Below, in pieces: positions 39,001 through 48,900 of a DNA stretch of 64,000 nucleotides. The notes under the pieces were generated by a model, which saw nothing but the letters and a program-made list of their open reading frames with translations, made no database searches and was not told the origin of the DNA. Numbering within the stretch: the first letter of the stretch is position 1; the number at the start of each line of letters is the position of its first letter. This DNA comes from Effrenium voratum. Taxonomy: Eukaryota; Sar; Dinophyceae; Suessiales; Symbiodiniaceae. The stretch spans positions 62,001-126,000 of the forward strand of contig CAUJNA010000602.1 of assembly GCA_963377175.1 (NCBI GenBank). The letters run 5' to 3'. Both the position numbers and the translations under genes were made by a program.

Positions 39001-40622
39001 GGCTGCGTGGGGGAAATGGGTGATGGCATGGATTCCCTCCGACTCAAAAACCAGAAGGGGCCTCTCCTTTCCACCTGCAAATTTGCCGGGTGCAAAAAGC
39101 GTTCTGTCAAATCCGGGATGATCCGGTTCGCGTTTTCCTGTGTCAGGATGCCCATTTGCACAAAAACCTCCTTCAGAATTGCCACTGCATGCAAAATGAC
39201 CAATTGATTGCCCACCACATGTTGCGCCAATCTGCAGTCCTCAGGTATCTGAGTTCCAGGCAGGCTCCCATGGAGGATCACGAATTCCATCGGCGATATC
39301 AATCTGAATTTCCCCTCCAAGTGCACTTCAACCAGTTGCGCTAACAGTTTATGATCGCGGAGGAAGTCTGTCGGGAAGTCATGTGCATTTCCATAACTTG
39401 CCATGGCTGTGGAAACACATTCATCCATTTTCACACACCGCGCCTCGATGGCGTTCCTTGCCCTGTGTCTCCATGCCGGTGGCAAGAAAAGGTCTTCGTC
39501 ATAGATGTATTCCCTTTCAGGCGTCAAGATAAGGCTGTGGATATGCTGTGCCGGCCAAGCAAATCTGAACACATCCCTGACCAATATTGATTGCAGTCTA
39601 CTCTGTGGCATGCCGACTTTGAGTCGCCCCATAGCTGAGCTAAGGTCCCTGCGGATAATCACCGCCAAGAAACGCCCCCGTCTGATCGGCCTGAAAGGCG
39701 CCAGCTGCACCTGTGGGTTCCAGTGAACCTCAAACCCGCAGATCTCCATGAGTTTCTTTAAGATCTTCCAATCCACATGGTCCTGCAATCCTGAGACGTT
39801 CTCCAAGAATGCCCATTGGATCTGTGCCACACGCATGCTCCATATAAAGTCCAAGAAGGGCCTTGCCTCTGCAGATCGGAGGCCGTGGGCCTTTCCGGCC
39901 TTAGAAAAAGGCGGACATGGCGGACTTGCCAGGAAGGTATTAATCTGTTTTGCTGCTGTCATCTGGCAGATGTTATGGGCCGTAGCATCCACGTTCCAAA
40001 CAAAGTGGTCATGTTCCCCTGCTTCGTGCAAATGTCTGAACGTGCTGCAGTTGTGATTTGCTGAATACACTTCCGCTATTTTCTCATCAATCTCAACCGC
40101 ACATGCCACTGTGAGCGAAGATCCATCCGACACAAAGGGCTCGATCAACCTGCAGGCTGAAGTCCACCCCCCCATACCGCCCGCAAATAGTTCCGCAGCC
40201 CTGATGTGGGTAGAAAATGTCTGGGTCCATTCAAGAAAGCAAGAGTCTCTGGTGCACCAAATTTGGTTTTCGAAAATTCGCACTGAAGTACATGCCGCAA
40301 AATTCACATCCATGCGAAAAGACTGCAGATAGTCCATGTTCCAAATATGGACCTTCGTATCTTGGATCAGTCCAGCACCCGTAGCACAAGCTTCATAATG
40401 CTGAAACATCGGGTCCTTCCACACAAAGGCACTCCATGCGCCCGAAGAATCCTGCTCCAGTGCCGAAAGAATAACCCCTGCAGAGTCCTTGTTCTCCAAG
40501 CTGTTGGTGAAAAGCAAACCCCGAGGCAAACCGCGCCACCAATCCAAAAAGGACTCGACGTTTCCCCCCTGCTCTTGAAGCAAACATTTCCATGTATCAT
40601 CACTCATATCGCAAGAAACCAT
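36081..40622 (-). CDS. LINE1 ORF1: C5-cytosine methyltransferase, ubiquitin-like region, coiled coil
   Basis: Starts at ATG 40622, about 60 bp from the element end. Residues 140-490 form a C5 DNA methyltransferase: motif I AAELFAGGMGG (142-152), motif IV SPPCPPFS with Cys236, motif VI FLENVSG (272-278), motif VIII RRGRFLAV (314-321), motif IX RLISPMEFVILHGSLPG, motif X HVVGNQLVILHAV. Residues 826-909 look ubiquitin-like (IRMVAWGRTITQETRLSEL, then VTIHLVAPLHGGG). Residues about 1200-1370 may include the RNA-binding fold of LINE ORF1p; I see VRSLGPTAWMIAAKS but no certain RRM motif. The last 110 residues are coiled coil (Gln/Lys/Glu heptads) with a basic end. It would methylate CpG or other DNA cytosines and coat element RNA. 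Cytosine methylases in dinoflagellate retrotransposons are published; this arrangement may be new. Confidence 0.85.
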   Translation of the reverse strand: MVSCDMSDDTWKCLLQEQGGNVESFLDWWRGLPRGLLFTNSLENKDSAGVILSALEQDSSGAWSAFVWKDPMFQHYEACATGAGLIQDTKVHIWNMDYLQSFRMDVNFAACTSVRIFENQIWCTRDSCFLEWTQTFSTHIRAAELFAGGMGGWTSACRLIEPFVSDGSSLTVACAVEIDEKIAEVYSANHNCSTFRHLHEAGEHDHFVWNVDATAHNICQMTAAKQINTFLASPPCPPFSKAGKAHGLRSAEARPFLDFIWSMRVAQIQWAFLENVSGLQDHVDWKILKKLMEICGFEVHWNPQVQLAPFRPIRRGRFLAVIIRRDLSSAMGRLKVGMPQSRLQSILVRDVFRFAWPAQHIHSLILTPEREYIYDEDLFLPPAWRHRARNAIEARCVKMDECVSTAMASYGNAHDFPTDFLRDHKLLAQLVEVHLEGKFRLISPMEFVILHGSLPGTQIPEDCRLAQHVVGNQLVILHAVAILKEVFVQMGILTQENANRIIPDLTERFLHPANLQVERRGPFWFLSRRESMPSPISPTQPMPGMHTVECHHAGTTAKLQGGIDDTIREVLETKGIPFDNWAILRDSSRRIMLQPDERWGNINQPLHFFEMTFCIEPGSLNCEVKQELMTIAQAEWNECGRQVVLVRQVFSWPWVGQWEMILPSVAVKDRIWTKLAKWFLNGQHGVERLVNIRSSVEKPTSLQYHMNAPPMKKGMHCLYTVLSEAGGRWLIRRLHDTGMVLLLCKQEFMLSIALFRGGEEHADMLCRHGSSASHNLRDEAEDTRFIVLLHEDRGRRDTSLEPRFQDLLMHVYLSTLVKAMDLSGPLVRVRIKMWHGVVYEGEVPDSENLMFIQEAWQFVRSWTERAVEMPHIRMVAWGRTITQETRLSELCGERDKVTIHLVAPLHGGGRTDTEKAPDAVASLAAMLRAQGAEDTEAARWAQTVVDKVGGPRAMRTAAETNDQQRHKGILGLASAAGAKLPNLKGAHRQSAPALCLARHFTLHNGHAKDDKGQPATILTDIAAHSDAAIILMDMEAAMPYLASEVKWNLPMALLVMGHDCRCQRDDCKRISVPAFDAQQQPVILAVTAHQMSDHRISFAPASIKQVTVEQTIVSAFAIYKDELDEIQWNRMKQAPVRTTLEFFQDGNAILRGTPWRRMWTKNSKVVPWSQAETFGFLARLSRIGLEKVLKQSGHNHVYLHPLQTPSEKEVEFVVIWMESESKRENAILLAKQCDAQMGLVRSRKGMGIRVLRTDHKKVWQQLRPGEQEPEVRSGRVLFKVQPLPKGLTMDNIREWIKMIQWEDATVVRSLGPTAWMIAAKSAPADEFQMFNESPVLITPLQTREPGATPQILAGMTKQEPQRQDDPLWVNDPWMKSLGRSSVPTQGATVASGSQAQGPAVTKLEQKVQAQDKQITAMQQRLETVTHTQAQMLGEQKQIRGDFREMATKTQEELDKVSKGFEATMMKLNAKQDAQMTRGFDELRQLILNMQKTDGRDKRQRRDKDTGREDMMSD

Positions 40623-40682
40623 GGCTCATTCAGCTACCCCCTAGGGCAAACACTGCCAGCACTAGAAGCTATGAGCCGAGAC

Positions 40683-40701
40683 AGCTGTTCGCCAGCTCCA
40701 C
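40683..40701 (+). repeat. Target-site duplication of LINE1, right
   Basis: Identical to 30372-30390; the penton-like frame continues directly from it. Confidence 0.95.
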
Positions 40702-41260
40702 GCTGATCAACGCGAAGTGTGAGAACATCTCCTGCTGCACCTCCGTCGCAGCCGTCCAGCCGCCCGTCCGCCGGACGGGTGGTTTCCTAAAGAAAAGGAT
40801 GACAACGATCTACGTGGACAGCCGCAAGAGGGTGGCCGGCTCGGACAGCGACTTTGAGGTCGACCTGGGAGAGTCGCTGCACGTGCAGAGTGACGCCCGG
40901 CTGGAATCCGCCTGGCCGACAGTTTCCTGTCCACGGACAGGGTTGACGCCGCGCTGGGCACGCTGAACTGGGCTCTCCTGCCGGAAGGTGCCTACACGGG
41001 CGCCCGGCTAACTTTGCCACCGCCACCTATAGCGAGACCACAAACAGCCTGAGCGTTGCCTACGACGGCAACCGGCTGATCCTGAACCTGGAGCTGCGCC
41101 AACAATGGGGACGACATTTTTTTGAAGATCACGCTGAAGAGCGGCGTGGGCACCATTGTGGCTGAGGCACATGCGCTTCCGGCTGACCGACCTGGACGGC
41201 AACGTTGTCCGGCTTCGCGGTTCGTCTTTGTCGTTCGTGTTATATCTTGACCACGTATAA
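40702..41260 (+). pseudogene. PLV penton-like (minor capsid) gene, copy A, remainder
   Basis: Continues from the 5' piece at 30341 after LINE1. First part: TLINAKCENISCC, FLKKRMTTIYVDSRKRV, GSDSDFEVDLGESLHVQ. Several indels then change frame (DSFLSTDRVDAALGTLNWAL, TYSETTNSLSVAYDGNRLIL). The end is HMRFRLTDLDGNVVRLRGSS and SFVLYLDHV, with the stop at 41258-41260. Pairs such as LTDxDGxVVxLRG before a final beta strand are typical of penton/minor capsid proteins of Polinton and adintovirus type. The stop is three bases from the next ATG. Assignment rests on pattern and position between ATPase and capsid genes, so moderate. Confidence 0.6.
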
Positions 41261-41263
41261 TAA

Positions 41264-41618
41264 ATGGAGCCGACCGAACAAGAGGCGCCGGAGGCGCAGG
41301 ACGCTGCGCCGGAGGCACCTCACGCTGCGCCGGACGCTGCACCGGAGGCACCGGAGCCGAAACGACGGGGGGAGGCCCCCTGGGAGCAAAAACAAACCGA
41401 AGCAGGACGTGCCTACTGAGCCGGCTGCCCCAAAGCGCAAGCCAAAGCCGGTTGAGATGACACCAGCGGAGGCACCGCCGGAGGCACCGGCGGAGGCACC
41501 GGAGGAGGCACCGGCGGAGGCGCCTCAGCTCACAAGAGAACAGCAGCGCGCCCTGCGCATGCTGGAGAGGCAGTCCGCTTATGACCGGTTGACAACAGGC
41601 GCAAGCGTACTAGTATGA
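41264..41618 (+). pseudogene. Acidic Pro/Ala-rich PLV gene, copy A
   Basis: ATG at 41264 follows the previous stop by three bases: MEPTEQEAPEAQDAAPEAPH, then a frame change at the G6 run near 41370, then KPKPVEMTPAEAPPEAPAEA and the conserved end RALRMLERQSAYDRLT. Copy B has the same end (AMRMLERQSAYDRLTAG) after a different low-complexity stretch. The last codons overlap the next gene's ATG as ATGA at 41615. Probably a virion or scaffold protein with a disordered body; function unknown. Confidence 0.6.
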
Positions 41619-41677
41619 AAAGCAAGATGATGTCCATCGAACCCCGCAACGAGCCGCAGATGCTCCGGTGGTTCCGC
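41615..41677 (+). pseudogene. Small conserved PLV gene, 5' part, cut by LINE2
   Basis: MKSKMMSIEPRNEPQMLRWF then Arg; LINE2 is inserted after base 41677. The frame resumes with KTYPSYNLQPLLLKRYRELE after 49615. Uninterrupted in copy B (59875-60138). No known family. Confidence 0.75.
41668..41677 (+). repeat. Target-site duplication of LINE2, left
   Basis: GTGGTTCCGC, identical to 49606-49615. In copy B the same site is uninterrupted (59881-59890), confirming the insertion. Confidence 0.85.
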
Positions 41678-41865
41678 TCACGCTTTCCATTCAGCCCCTC
41701 CCCAGCCCGCGAGCAGGAAGCGACTGTTCGGTTGGGTCCAGCCCGTCGTTTCGTCCGCCTGTCTATTGCAGGGGACGAACAAAGTGAAAAAGAGACAAAA
41801 GGAGTGAGACACCAGGGCCAGCGGCCAGTGGTCATCAAGGGTATGCCATTGAGGTTTGGTGCGCT

Positions 41866-42740
41866 CAAGCTATATACAAGCACCATCATGGATTGCCGCA
41901 AATTCGGCACCACAAGAGCAGGCAAGTAGCCGAGGCACGAAGCACGGGATTTGGGAAACCCGTGGGTGTGCGCACATGAGGACAAATCAGGTCATATTTG
42001 GCCAAGGGAGCGTCCATGCCGTGGAAAACATATGCGATGATCCTACAAGAGTATTCCTTGAAGAGTCATGTCGAGGTGCAAAAGCTATGTACAAGCACCG
42101 TCATCGTAGTGGTAAGTAATTTCTTCACGGTCCCATATAAGCACCGTCAGTGCCGTTACCACAAGTATTGCCGTTATTCCGGCTATGCAAGGGAGAAAAT
42201 AGGGTGTCCACAAGTAATGCAGACTCACTTGAAGGTGCACGCAAGCTCTATACAAGCACCCTCATGGATTGCCGCAAATTTGGCACCACAAGAGTGGGCA
42301 AGTAGCAGAGTCACCGGAAACGGGATTTGAGAAACCCGTGGATGTGCGCACCTTAGGACAAATCAGGTCTGATTTGGCCATGAGGGTGTCCATGCCGTGC
42401 GGAAAACAGATGGAATGGCCCTACAAGAGTATTCCTCGAAGAGTCGTGTCGAGGTGCGAAAGCAATGTATAAGCACCGTCGTCATGGTAGCAAGCAATTT
42501 CATTACGGTCACGTATAAGCACTATCTGTGCCCTTATGGCCAGTAAAGTGATTGCACTGCACGCTCATCTGGCTCCACGTGGCAAGGAAAAGGATCTGCA
42601 TTTCGAGCATGTCTATAAGACCTACTCGGTCCAAAGTTCAATTCCAAGACTGGAGCACCTGCCTTTTGTATCCACAGGCGTTGCCGTTATTCCGGCCGAG
42701 GGAGAAAATTGGGTGTCCACAAGTAAAAAGGGGACTCACT
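41866..42740 (-). repeat. LINE2 3' UTR tandem repeats
   Basis: Units begin at 41866 and 42241 (CAAGCTATATACAAGCACC and CAAGCTCTATACAAGCACC), period about 375 bp, with a further partial match up to 42740 and more distant echoes to about 42990. Sub-blocks TATACAAGCACC, AAACCCGTGG and CCTACAAGAGTATTCCT recur. They may take the place of a poly(A) end in RT recognition; untested. Confidence 0.8.
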
Positions 42741-42975
42741 TGATGAAGCAAAAGGTCCGGCATAAGGGAAATACCAAGACATTGCATAGCACAGACAACT
42801 CCGATCCAACGGGCGAAGATATAGAGCTGACCAAGAAAGAATGCTTTGCGTTAATCAAATGGTGGCGCCGGGTTGTACCGGCACTTGGTGCAGGAAGCGA
42901 TGTACAAGCACCTACTGCCAAGCGGGCCACAGACATCTGTGTGAGCAAGCAATTCTTTGCGGTCACATCATGGCG

Positions 42976-45900
42976 CTATCTGCGCCGCCTAAATCTTTCA
43001 AAAGGCTGCTCCGTAAGCTCCTCCGGTGTCATTTGGACGTGGCATGTGAGTGGAATTTCGAGCATATCCCTGAAGTTGTGCTCAAGTTTGAAATCACTTC
43101 CAAGTTCAAAACCGTTAATGATGCATTGCAGAGTCTCCGATGCAAAGGTAAGAATTGGCCGACGGGCAAACCCCTTCTGTGGTTTCTTTGGGCCGAATTT
43201 CATTAAGCACTTCACATCAGCCTTTTGCTCCCAAGGCATTATGCTCCCGGTGACAAGCTTCTGCAATTGTCTAAGAGCAATGTCGAAAGCGATAACACGT
43301 TTCGGCCATGGATATGGCAGTAGAGCAACAGCATGATTTTGCTGGCTTGTCTGGATGGCATATGGTCCCTTACCCTCATGAGGGACAACAGCAGGTTGTT
43401 CCATTCCCGAGCAAATTACCCAATTTACGAGGAGTTCGAGTATCGTGATGCCGGGGTCGCTGGGATGCTTTCCGGTCGGCCATTGAAGAGTTTTAATCCA
43501 CATACACAAGGATTTTGCGTAGGCAGTGCCCCACGTGTAGTTGGCAAGCTCTTCGTCTGACACATCAAACTCATATCGCCTTACAGCTGGTGGCATCCAA
43601 CAAAGCAACTTCTGTGTTGGGTCTTGGTTCGGGTCAAGGCCTGCTTCTTCGTCAGCTTTGGCCTGGCACTTCTGCAAATATGCAATGGTGACTTTGGCTG
43701 TGTAACCAAGCACTTCTTCAAGCTTGATTTTTTTAGCCTTGTTAGCGGTAAAGATTTTCCTTGCAGCTTCTGTCAAATCACTGGGGATCGCACGCAAGGC
43801 AGCCTTGGCGGCTTCGTCTGCAATCTGATTACCAAGCTGCAGGAATCCTGTCCAGTCGTCAGTACACCCAAGTGGGTCGACGTGCGCTTTTACCTTTACC
43901 ACATTTTGGCCTGGGCATTGCACAACTGCCAAGAGACGTTTCACAAGGTCAGCGTTGCTGCTGTTGCCAAGGAGCACCTGGCACATTTTAAGTCGTGTGC
44001 TTTCCCAAATTTTCACTACGCTCTCACAGTCAGTGTACACGGTTGCGCCCGGGTAGGCCTCAAGAGCTGTGACAGCAGCTTCTAGTTCGGCGCGAGGGAC
44101 GGATTGTTCACTGCTGCACTGCGCAGTTGCTACAATTTGGAAACAGTCTGGAATGCGTCTCGTTGCCCGCATCTGGCGAAAATGCTCGGTACATTGTTCG
44201 ATGCTGCCCCGGCACATGACAACACTCCATGCAGACAATCGTGCGTCAAGATCAGTTTGATATGCACCTGATCCGTCGGTGAAGAAACAGATCTTCTCAG
44301 GTCCTGGCTCAGTTGGAATGGGCCTAACCTCAACCGCCGTTGGTGTAAAGTGGAGGAACTCCTTTGCGGGCACAGATTCATGCTCGCGAGCGATGGGTAC
44401 CCTCCAAATCGGGTCGTCTGGACTGCAGCTCAAGTTGGTTTTACCTTCGGCGGAGTACACTTCATGCATCTGGGCACACTCAAATAAGATGTGCCTGAAC
44501 GGTGCGTGCTGGCCACATAAGGCGCAGAGTCCTTCGTTGTCAGGGAGCCACTGTGCTTTCCTGGCATCTGACTGATATCCACCAGCAATTTGCAGACACG
44601 CAGTGTGCTGGAGATCAGTCGGCAACTTTGCAACTGTACGCGCATTAGCAACCCTGTCAAAGGCAGAGTCCCCTGCGGTTTCCTTGCGATGTGCAGCTTT
44701 ACATGTGGCAAATTTAAGCCAAGATTTTCGCAAAAGTCTACGCATTAAGGGCCAAGTTGTGTTGATAAGGCTAATGCGGATCAATCTGTCGGTGTTGATG
44801 TGGCCGTCAAGTGTGGTCGTCCATCCTAATCGATTCAGTGTTCGTTTGAGCACCCCAACCGGTCCGTGGATTGCATTAAACTGGCCATCATGCTGATGCA
44901 ACGCTTGCAGAAAGGTGTCAACTTCAGCGTTCGTAGCGCGGAGCAGGAAACGCCGGGTATTCTGCAAAACACGAGTGTGGTAATACTCCTCTGGGTCTTG
45001 CATCTGCTCCACAAGAGTGTTGCAAGCAATCCATGGGGATGCACCGCTCTTGGGTCGCCGCATCATTACCTCAGTGAGCTTGGTACGGATTCGTTCGAAG
45101 TGTTCGTACCCAAGCGGGGTAAATTCGGCACCAAATAGTGCGTGTGGCCAGATTACCGTTTGAACAAGGTGTCCCGCAACGTCAATGGTGCTCTTGATGT
45201 GAGAAAGGTTACCAAGTCGGCGTATCCCGCTTTCGATACGCTCACCGATTTTTAGCAGTCGCCGAGACTTAGCAAAATTGCACACAATACCAAGATCTGT
45301 TGCTTGTAAGACGATCGGAACTGCGCTTCCTTCTTCAAGGTTATTCCGAAGGATGGTTGCCCAAGATCGTCTGAGCTCCTTGGTTGTTCCCCATGCCCAT
45401 GATTTGCCGAAGTCAATTTTAAGCCTGAGCAGCTCACAGAACTTGACGGTTTTAGCAAGAGTGGTCTGGTGTAGCTCAATTACGGGCGAAATCCAGGACC
45501 AATTGTCATAAAAGGTGAGAACCTGCACCTGTGGGTGATTTACACTCATTGCAAAAGCCCATGCGACAGCCGCCATGCCTAAGACTGAAACTGGGCATCC
45601 TTCAGGTAATCCAGTTGTTGCCCGAAGGGGTTGAGACAGGTTACCCCCAATGTCAATCACTCGGGTTAACCTCTGGAGACTGCGATACCACGTCTGAATC
45701 AAGTCCGGTGGAATTCCAAGTTTTGCAAGGAGCATCTGGGTCGGTTTGCGCGGGATGCAATTAAAACATTTGACAATGTCTAACGTGAATCCTGCAATTG
45801 GGATCCCTCCAGCGTGTGCTTGCTCAATTGCAAGGTGAGTCTGCATTGCCACGTCATGCACTGAACTGTTTGGCACTCCCCCTTTTACCGATGGTGGCAG

Positions 45901-48900
45901 GGTGTGGGTCCACTTCAAGAGTACCTGTCGAGCAAGGGTTGATGCCCACCACCTCCAAAGGAGGGATGTAACAGTGATCGGTCGAGTGTGCCTTTCCTCA
46001 ACGCAATCCTCTCGTTTAGCGAGCATAGTGACCTTTGAGGTCATTATCCATTCAGGCCACCCGTCACTGAAACTGGTTAAGATAGCGATGAGATCTGTCA
46101 CTATGCTGTCGCTCAAGAGTTTCAGGTCTGGAACTGACCAACCGCACACCCCTTGGCTGGAGTGTGTCTTCATGTCAGAGCGCGTCTGTTTCCAGTATCC
46201 AATGTCACGCATGTCGATGCTATCAATGAGCTGGTGCGTCGGGAACGCCTCAATATGCTGGCTCCAAGAGTCCCAGGCATGTGGGTCATCCGCGTTGTCC
46301 CTATTCCAGAACTGGGTCCAGTACTGGGCAAAAGCACCGTGGAGGTCCCTTTCATCGCAAATTTCATGCCTCTGCTTGATGCAAACTGGGATTTTTTCAC
46401 CCGGCACTCCACTTTGTCCAATGCAAATGACATCGCCGTCGACCCGGATGAGTTGGCAGATTTTATCGTCAAGGTAAATGCTACGCGAGGAATCAAAGGC
46501 GTCAAAGTTCAACACTCTAAAGCGAAGTTCTCCTTTGGCCTTTATTCGCAACGGCAAAACATTCAGCGTGACCCATCGGGTCAACTGCCGCACCGGTGGA
46601 AGTTGCGGACCTTTGACCTGCCGGATTTTCTTTTGGCAAAACGCCTCACTGACATCAAGCTTTTCTGCAAATTTAGCGGCCTCTTTTCGTTTTGAAACTT
46701 CATACAGAACAGCGGCGTTTGCATCGTATTCAACGATCTGCAAGATATCATAAAGCTCTGCCTCAGTTGGGGTCTGCACCGTCACAAAGGGGATTTCAGG
46801 CCACTTGAGCAACCAGTCAACAAAAGGTCTTTGGTATCCTTTAGCGTTCAGGGCAGCTTTCCACTCGCCTTGCATCTGTTTTGCAATATGATCTGGCGGG
46901 TCATGCGCATATTTGGAGACAAGCTTGAGCAAACTTCGCAGTCTACGTGCCTGCCTGACCTTGTGCTTGGATCTGATCGCCACAGCTTCTCCAGGGGGCT
47001 GGTAGTCATTGTGGCGCGCCTGTCGGCACGGAGCTGCTACCGGTGTAAGGATTGCACGTCGCTCAATGCACCTACCTTTAGACGCCTTGGGAAGTCCTGG
47101 ATAAGGGGAGGTCACAGGGTCCTGGGCGTGCAGTCGTTGCAACGTTTGGTCAACGACCTTCTCAAGCTTCTGCGTCCATTCAACCAATGCGTCTGACTGG
47201 GTTGGGGCACTGTCATCTTGCAGCGATTGCCCTGATCCTTTTTCGAGGTAGGCAGCCTCAAGTTGGGCCGTAGTAATTCCTAAGCCAGCAAAGTCCTTTG
47301 GTAGTCTCCATCGGAGTGCTTTGATTTGCTCACAAGGCAGCTGGAAAAATGCCTGCGCTGGTCGGTGCACTGAGATGGCTTTTTCCTTATCAACTTTCAC
47401 CTGGGTGAGAAAAGGCACCAATCTTGGATCGATAAGGAGGGTATCGTTCCGCGTTCCAGGTCCTTCGTTTCTGCGCGATACACATGTAGGCTCCGTGACA
47501 ATCCCTAGAGCATTGGCTGCAAAATCGTGCAACTCAACAAAGCCTTGGTTATGGAGGGGTGTCCAGGCACCTAGCGAACTCACCGGGCGGTTGAGGTCTC
47601 CTCCAATTATCGTCGGAGTGCGATTCAAAAGTAAGCGCTGGGTCGCTGCTTCAAGCAGGAAGTTTGTCATGCTTAGCCCATTGGGCGTTCCTTTAGCAAA
47701 TCCATAGATGGTGATTATCCGGACCTGCAGGTGTCCAATCTGGACATAGCACTCAGAAATCCTACCGGTCGCGCTCCAGGAGGCTGGGAACGGATCCCTC
47801 GTTTCCCGGATCGGGAATCGACTAAGGCATGCAGTTCCCCTGCTCGCACCTCGTAGCGAGGTTGCATACGAGTCACTGGCTTTGTGTGGATCAACAGGTG
47901 GCGACCACACCGATCTTATTCCAAGTTTCCTTAAGGCCAAGGATTCGATTTTTTGGACTCTCTGCGTGGCACTGGTTTCCGAGAGCAGCACAACGTCACC
48001 ACACCGCGCAAGCTGGTCAGATCTCTGGTAGACCGAAGTTGGGTTAAAGGCACAAATGCACACTGCTGGCAGCTGGTCTGGCCCAGGGTTATCGGCTTCG
48101 CCGATACGTACACTACTCAGGTACCAACGCCATCGGATTCTACAGCCAATGGGTAGGCTGAGCACTGGGAGGCATTTGTCTCCATCACCAGACAGGGCCT
48201 GGTCAATGACAATGGCACTGCAATGGTAAAAGTTCATAAATTTACACATCTCATTCGTGGACTGACGTCCAGTCAAAACTTTATACGGTAGCCGAGTCGG
48301 CCACATCTGGTTACAGCAATCGCCGAGTTGGGATTTGGCCGGTGCAATGCGGAGCTTTATGCAGGCGGGCGTCATGTCCTTCTCCCACAACAACTCAAGC
48401 ACTTCACAAGCAGACCCTGTTGCGGTGGCAGGGCCGGGGTTTGGATTGCACCACGAATTGCATTCACGCCTTGTGCGATCGATTGCTTTCTGGATGAAAG
48501 CATTTAGCCTCTGGTTTCCTACTTCAACAGCACATATCCGCTCACACATCTCGATGGGATTGGTTGCGCACAAGTGAATGTTTCTGAGAGTGGTGCGTAT
48601 TGTGCTGCAACGACACTGTTGCCTTGCCTGTTCATTTTGATTATGCAAACCTGCGTTTCTAATACTCCCCGTTTCGATCAGCTGGCAGGTTTGCATATTG
48701 CCCACGGATTGGGCGACGCCTCTGAGGTACACTTGCACAGACGTTCCCAAATATCTGCAACCGAGAGCTCTCCAAGACACGGACACAAATTGGATTTTGT
48801 CGAAATGGGCCTTAGTCAAGAGGAACCTCAATTCACTCATTAATGCAAGTTGACAGATCATGAAAGCGTCGCACGACAGGTCTTGCATAGAGCATTGGCT

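Larger units (their letters stand above)
30391..40682 (-). mobile_element. LINE1: non-LTR retrotransposon with C5 DNA methyltransferase
   Basis: A 10.3-kb element on the minus strand bounded by a perfect 19-bp target-site duplication. Its 3' end is T12 on the plus strand (30391-30402), a poly(A) tail; the 3' UTR is about 220 bp; the leader before ORF1 is about 60 bp. ORF1 (1513 codons) and ORF2 (1796 or more codons) are both undamaged except for one UGA between them, so the insertion is young. It interrupts the penton-like gene of PLV copy A. Confidence 0.95.

Noticed and set aside
31077..40966. Many plus-strand open frames opposite LINE1 and LINE2
   Set aside because: Antisense shadows of intact, motif-bearing minus-strand frames.
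48420..48450. Second NPGP (NPNPGPA) in the LINE2 N-extension
   Set aside because: Lacks the GEA context and is not found in LINE1; probably chance.
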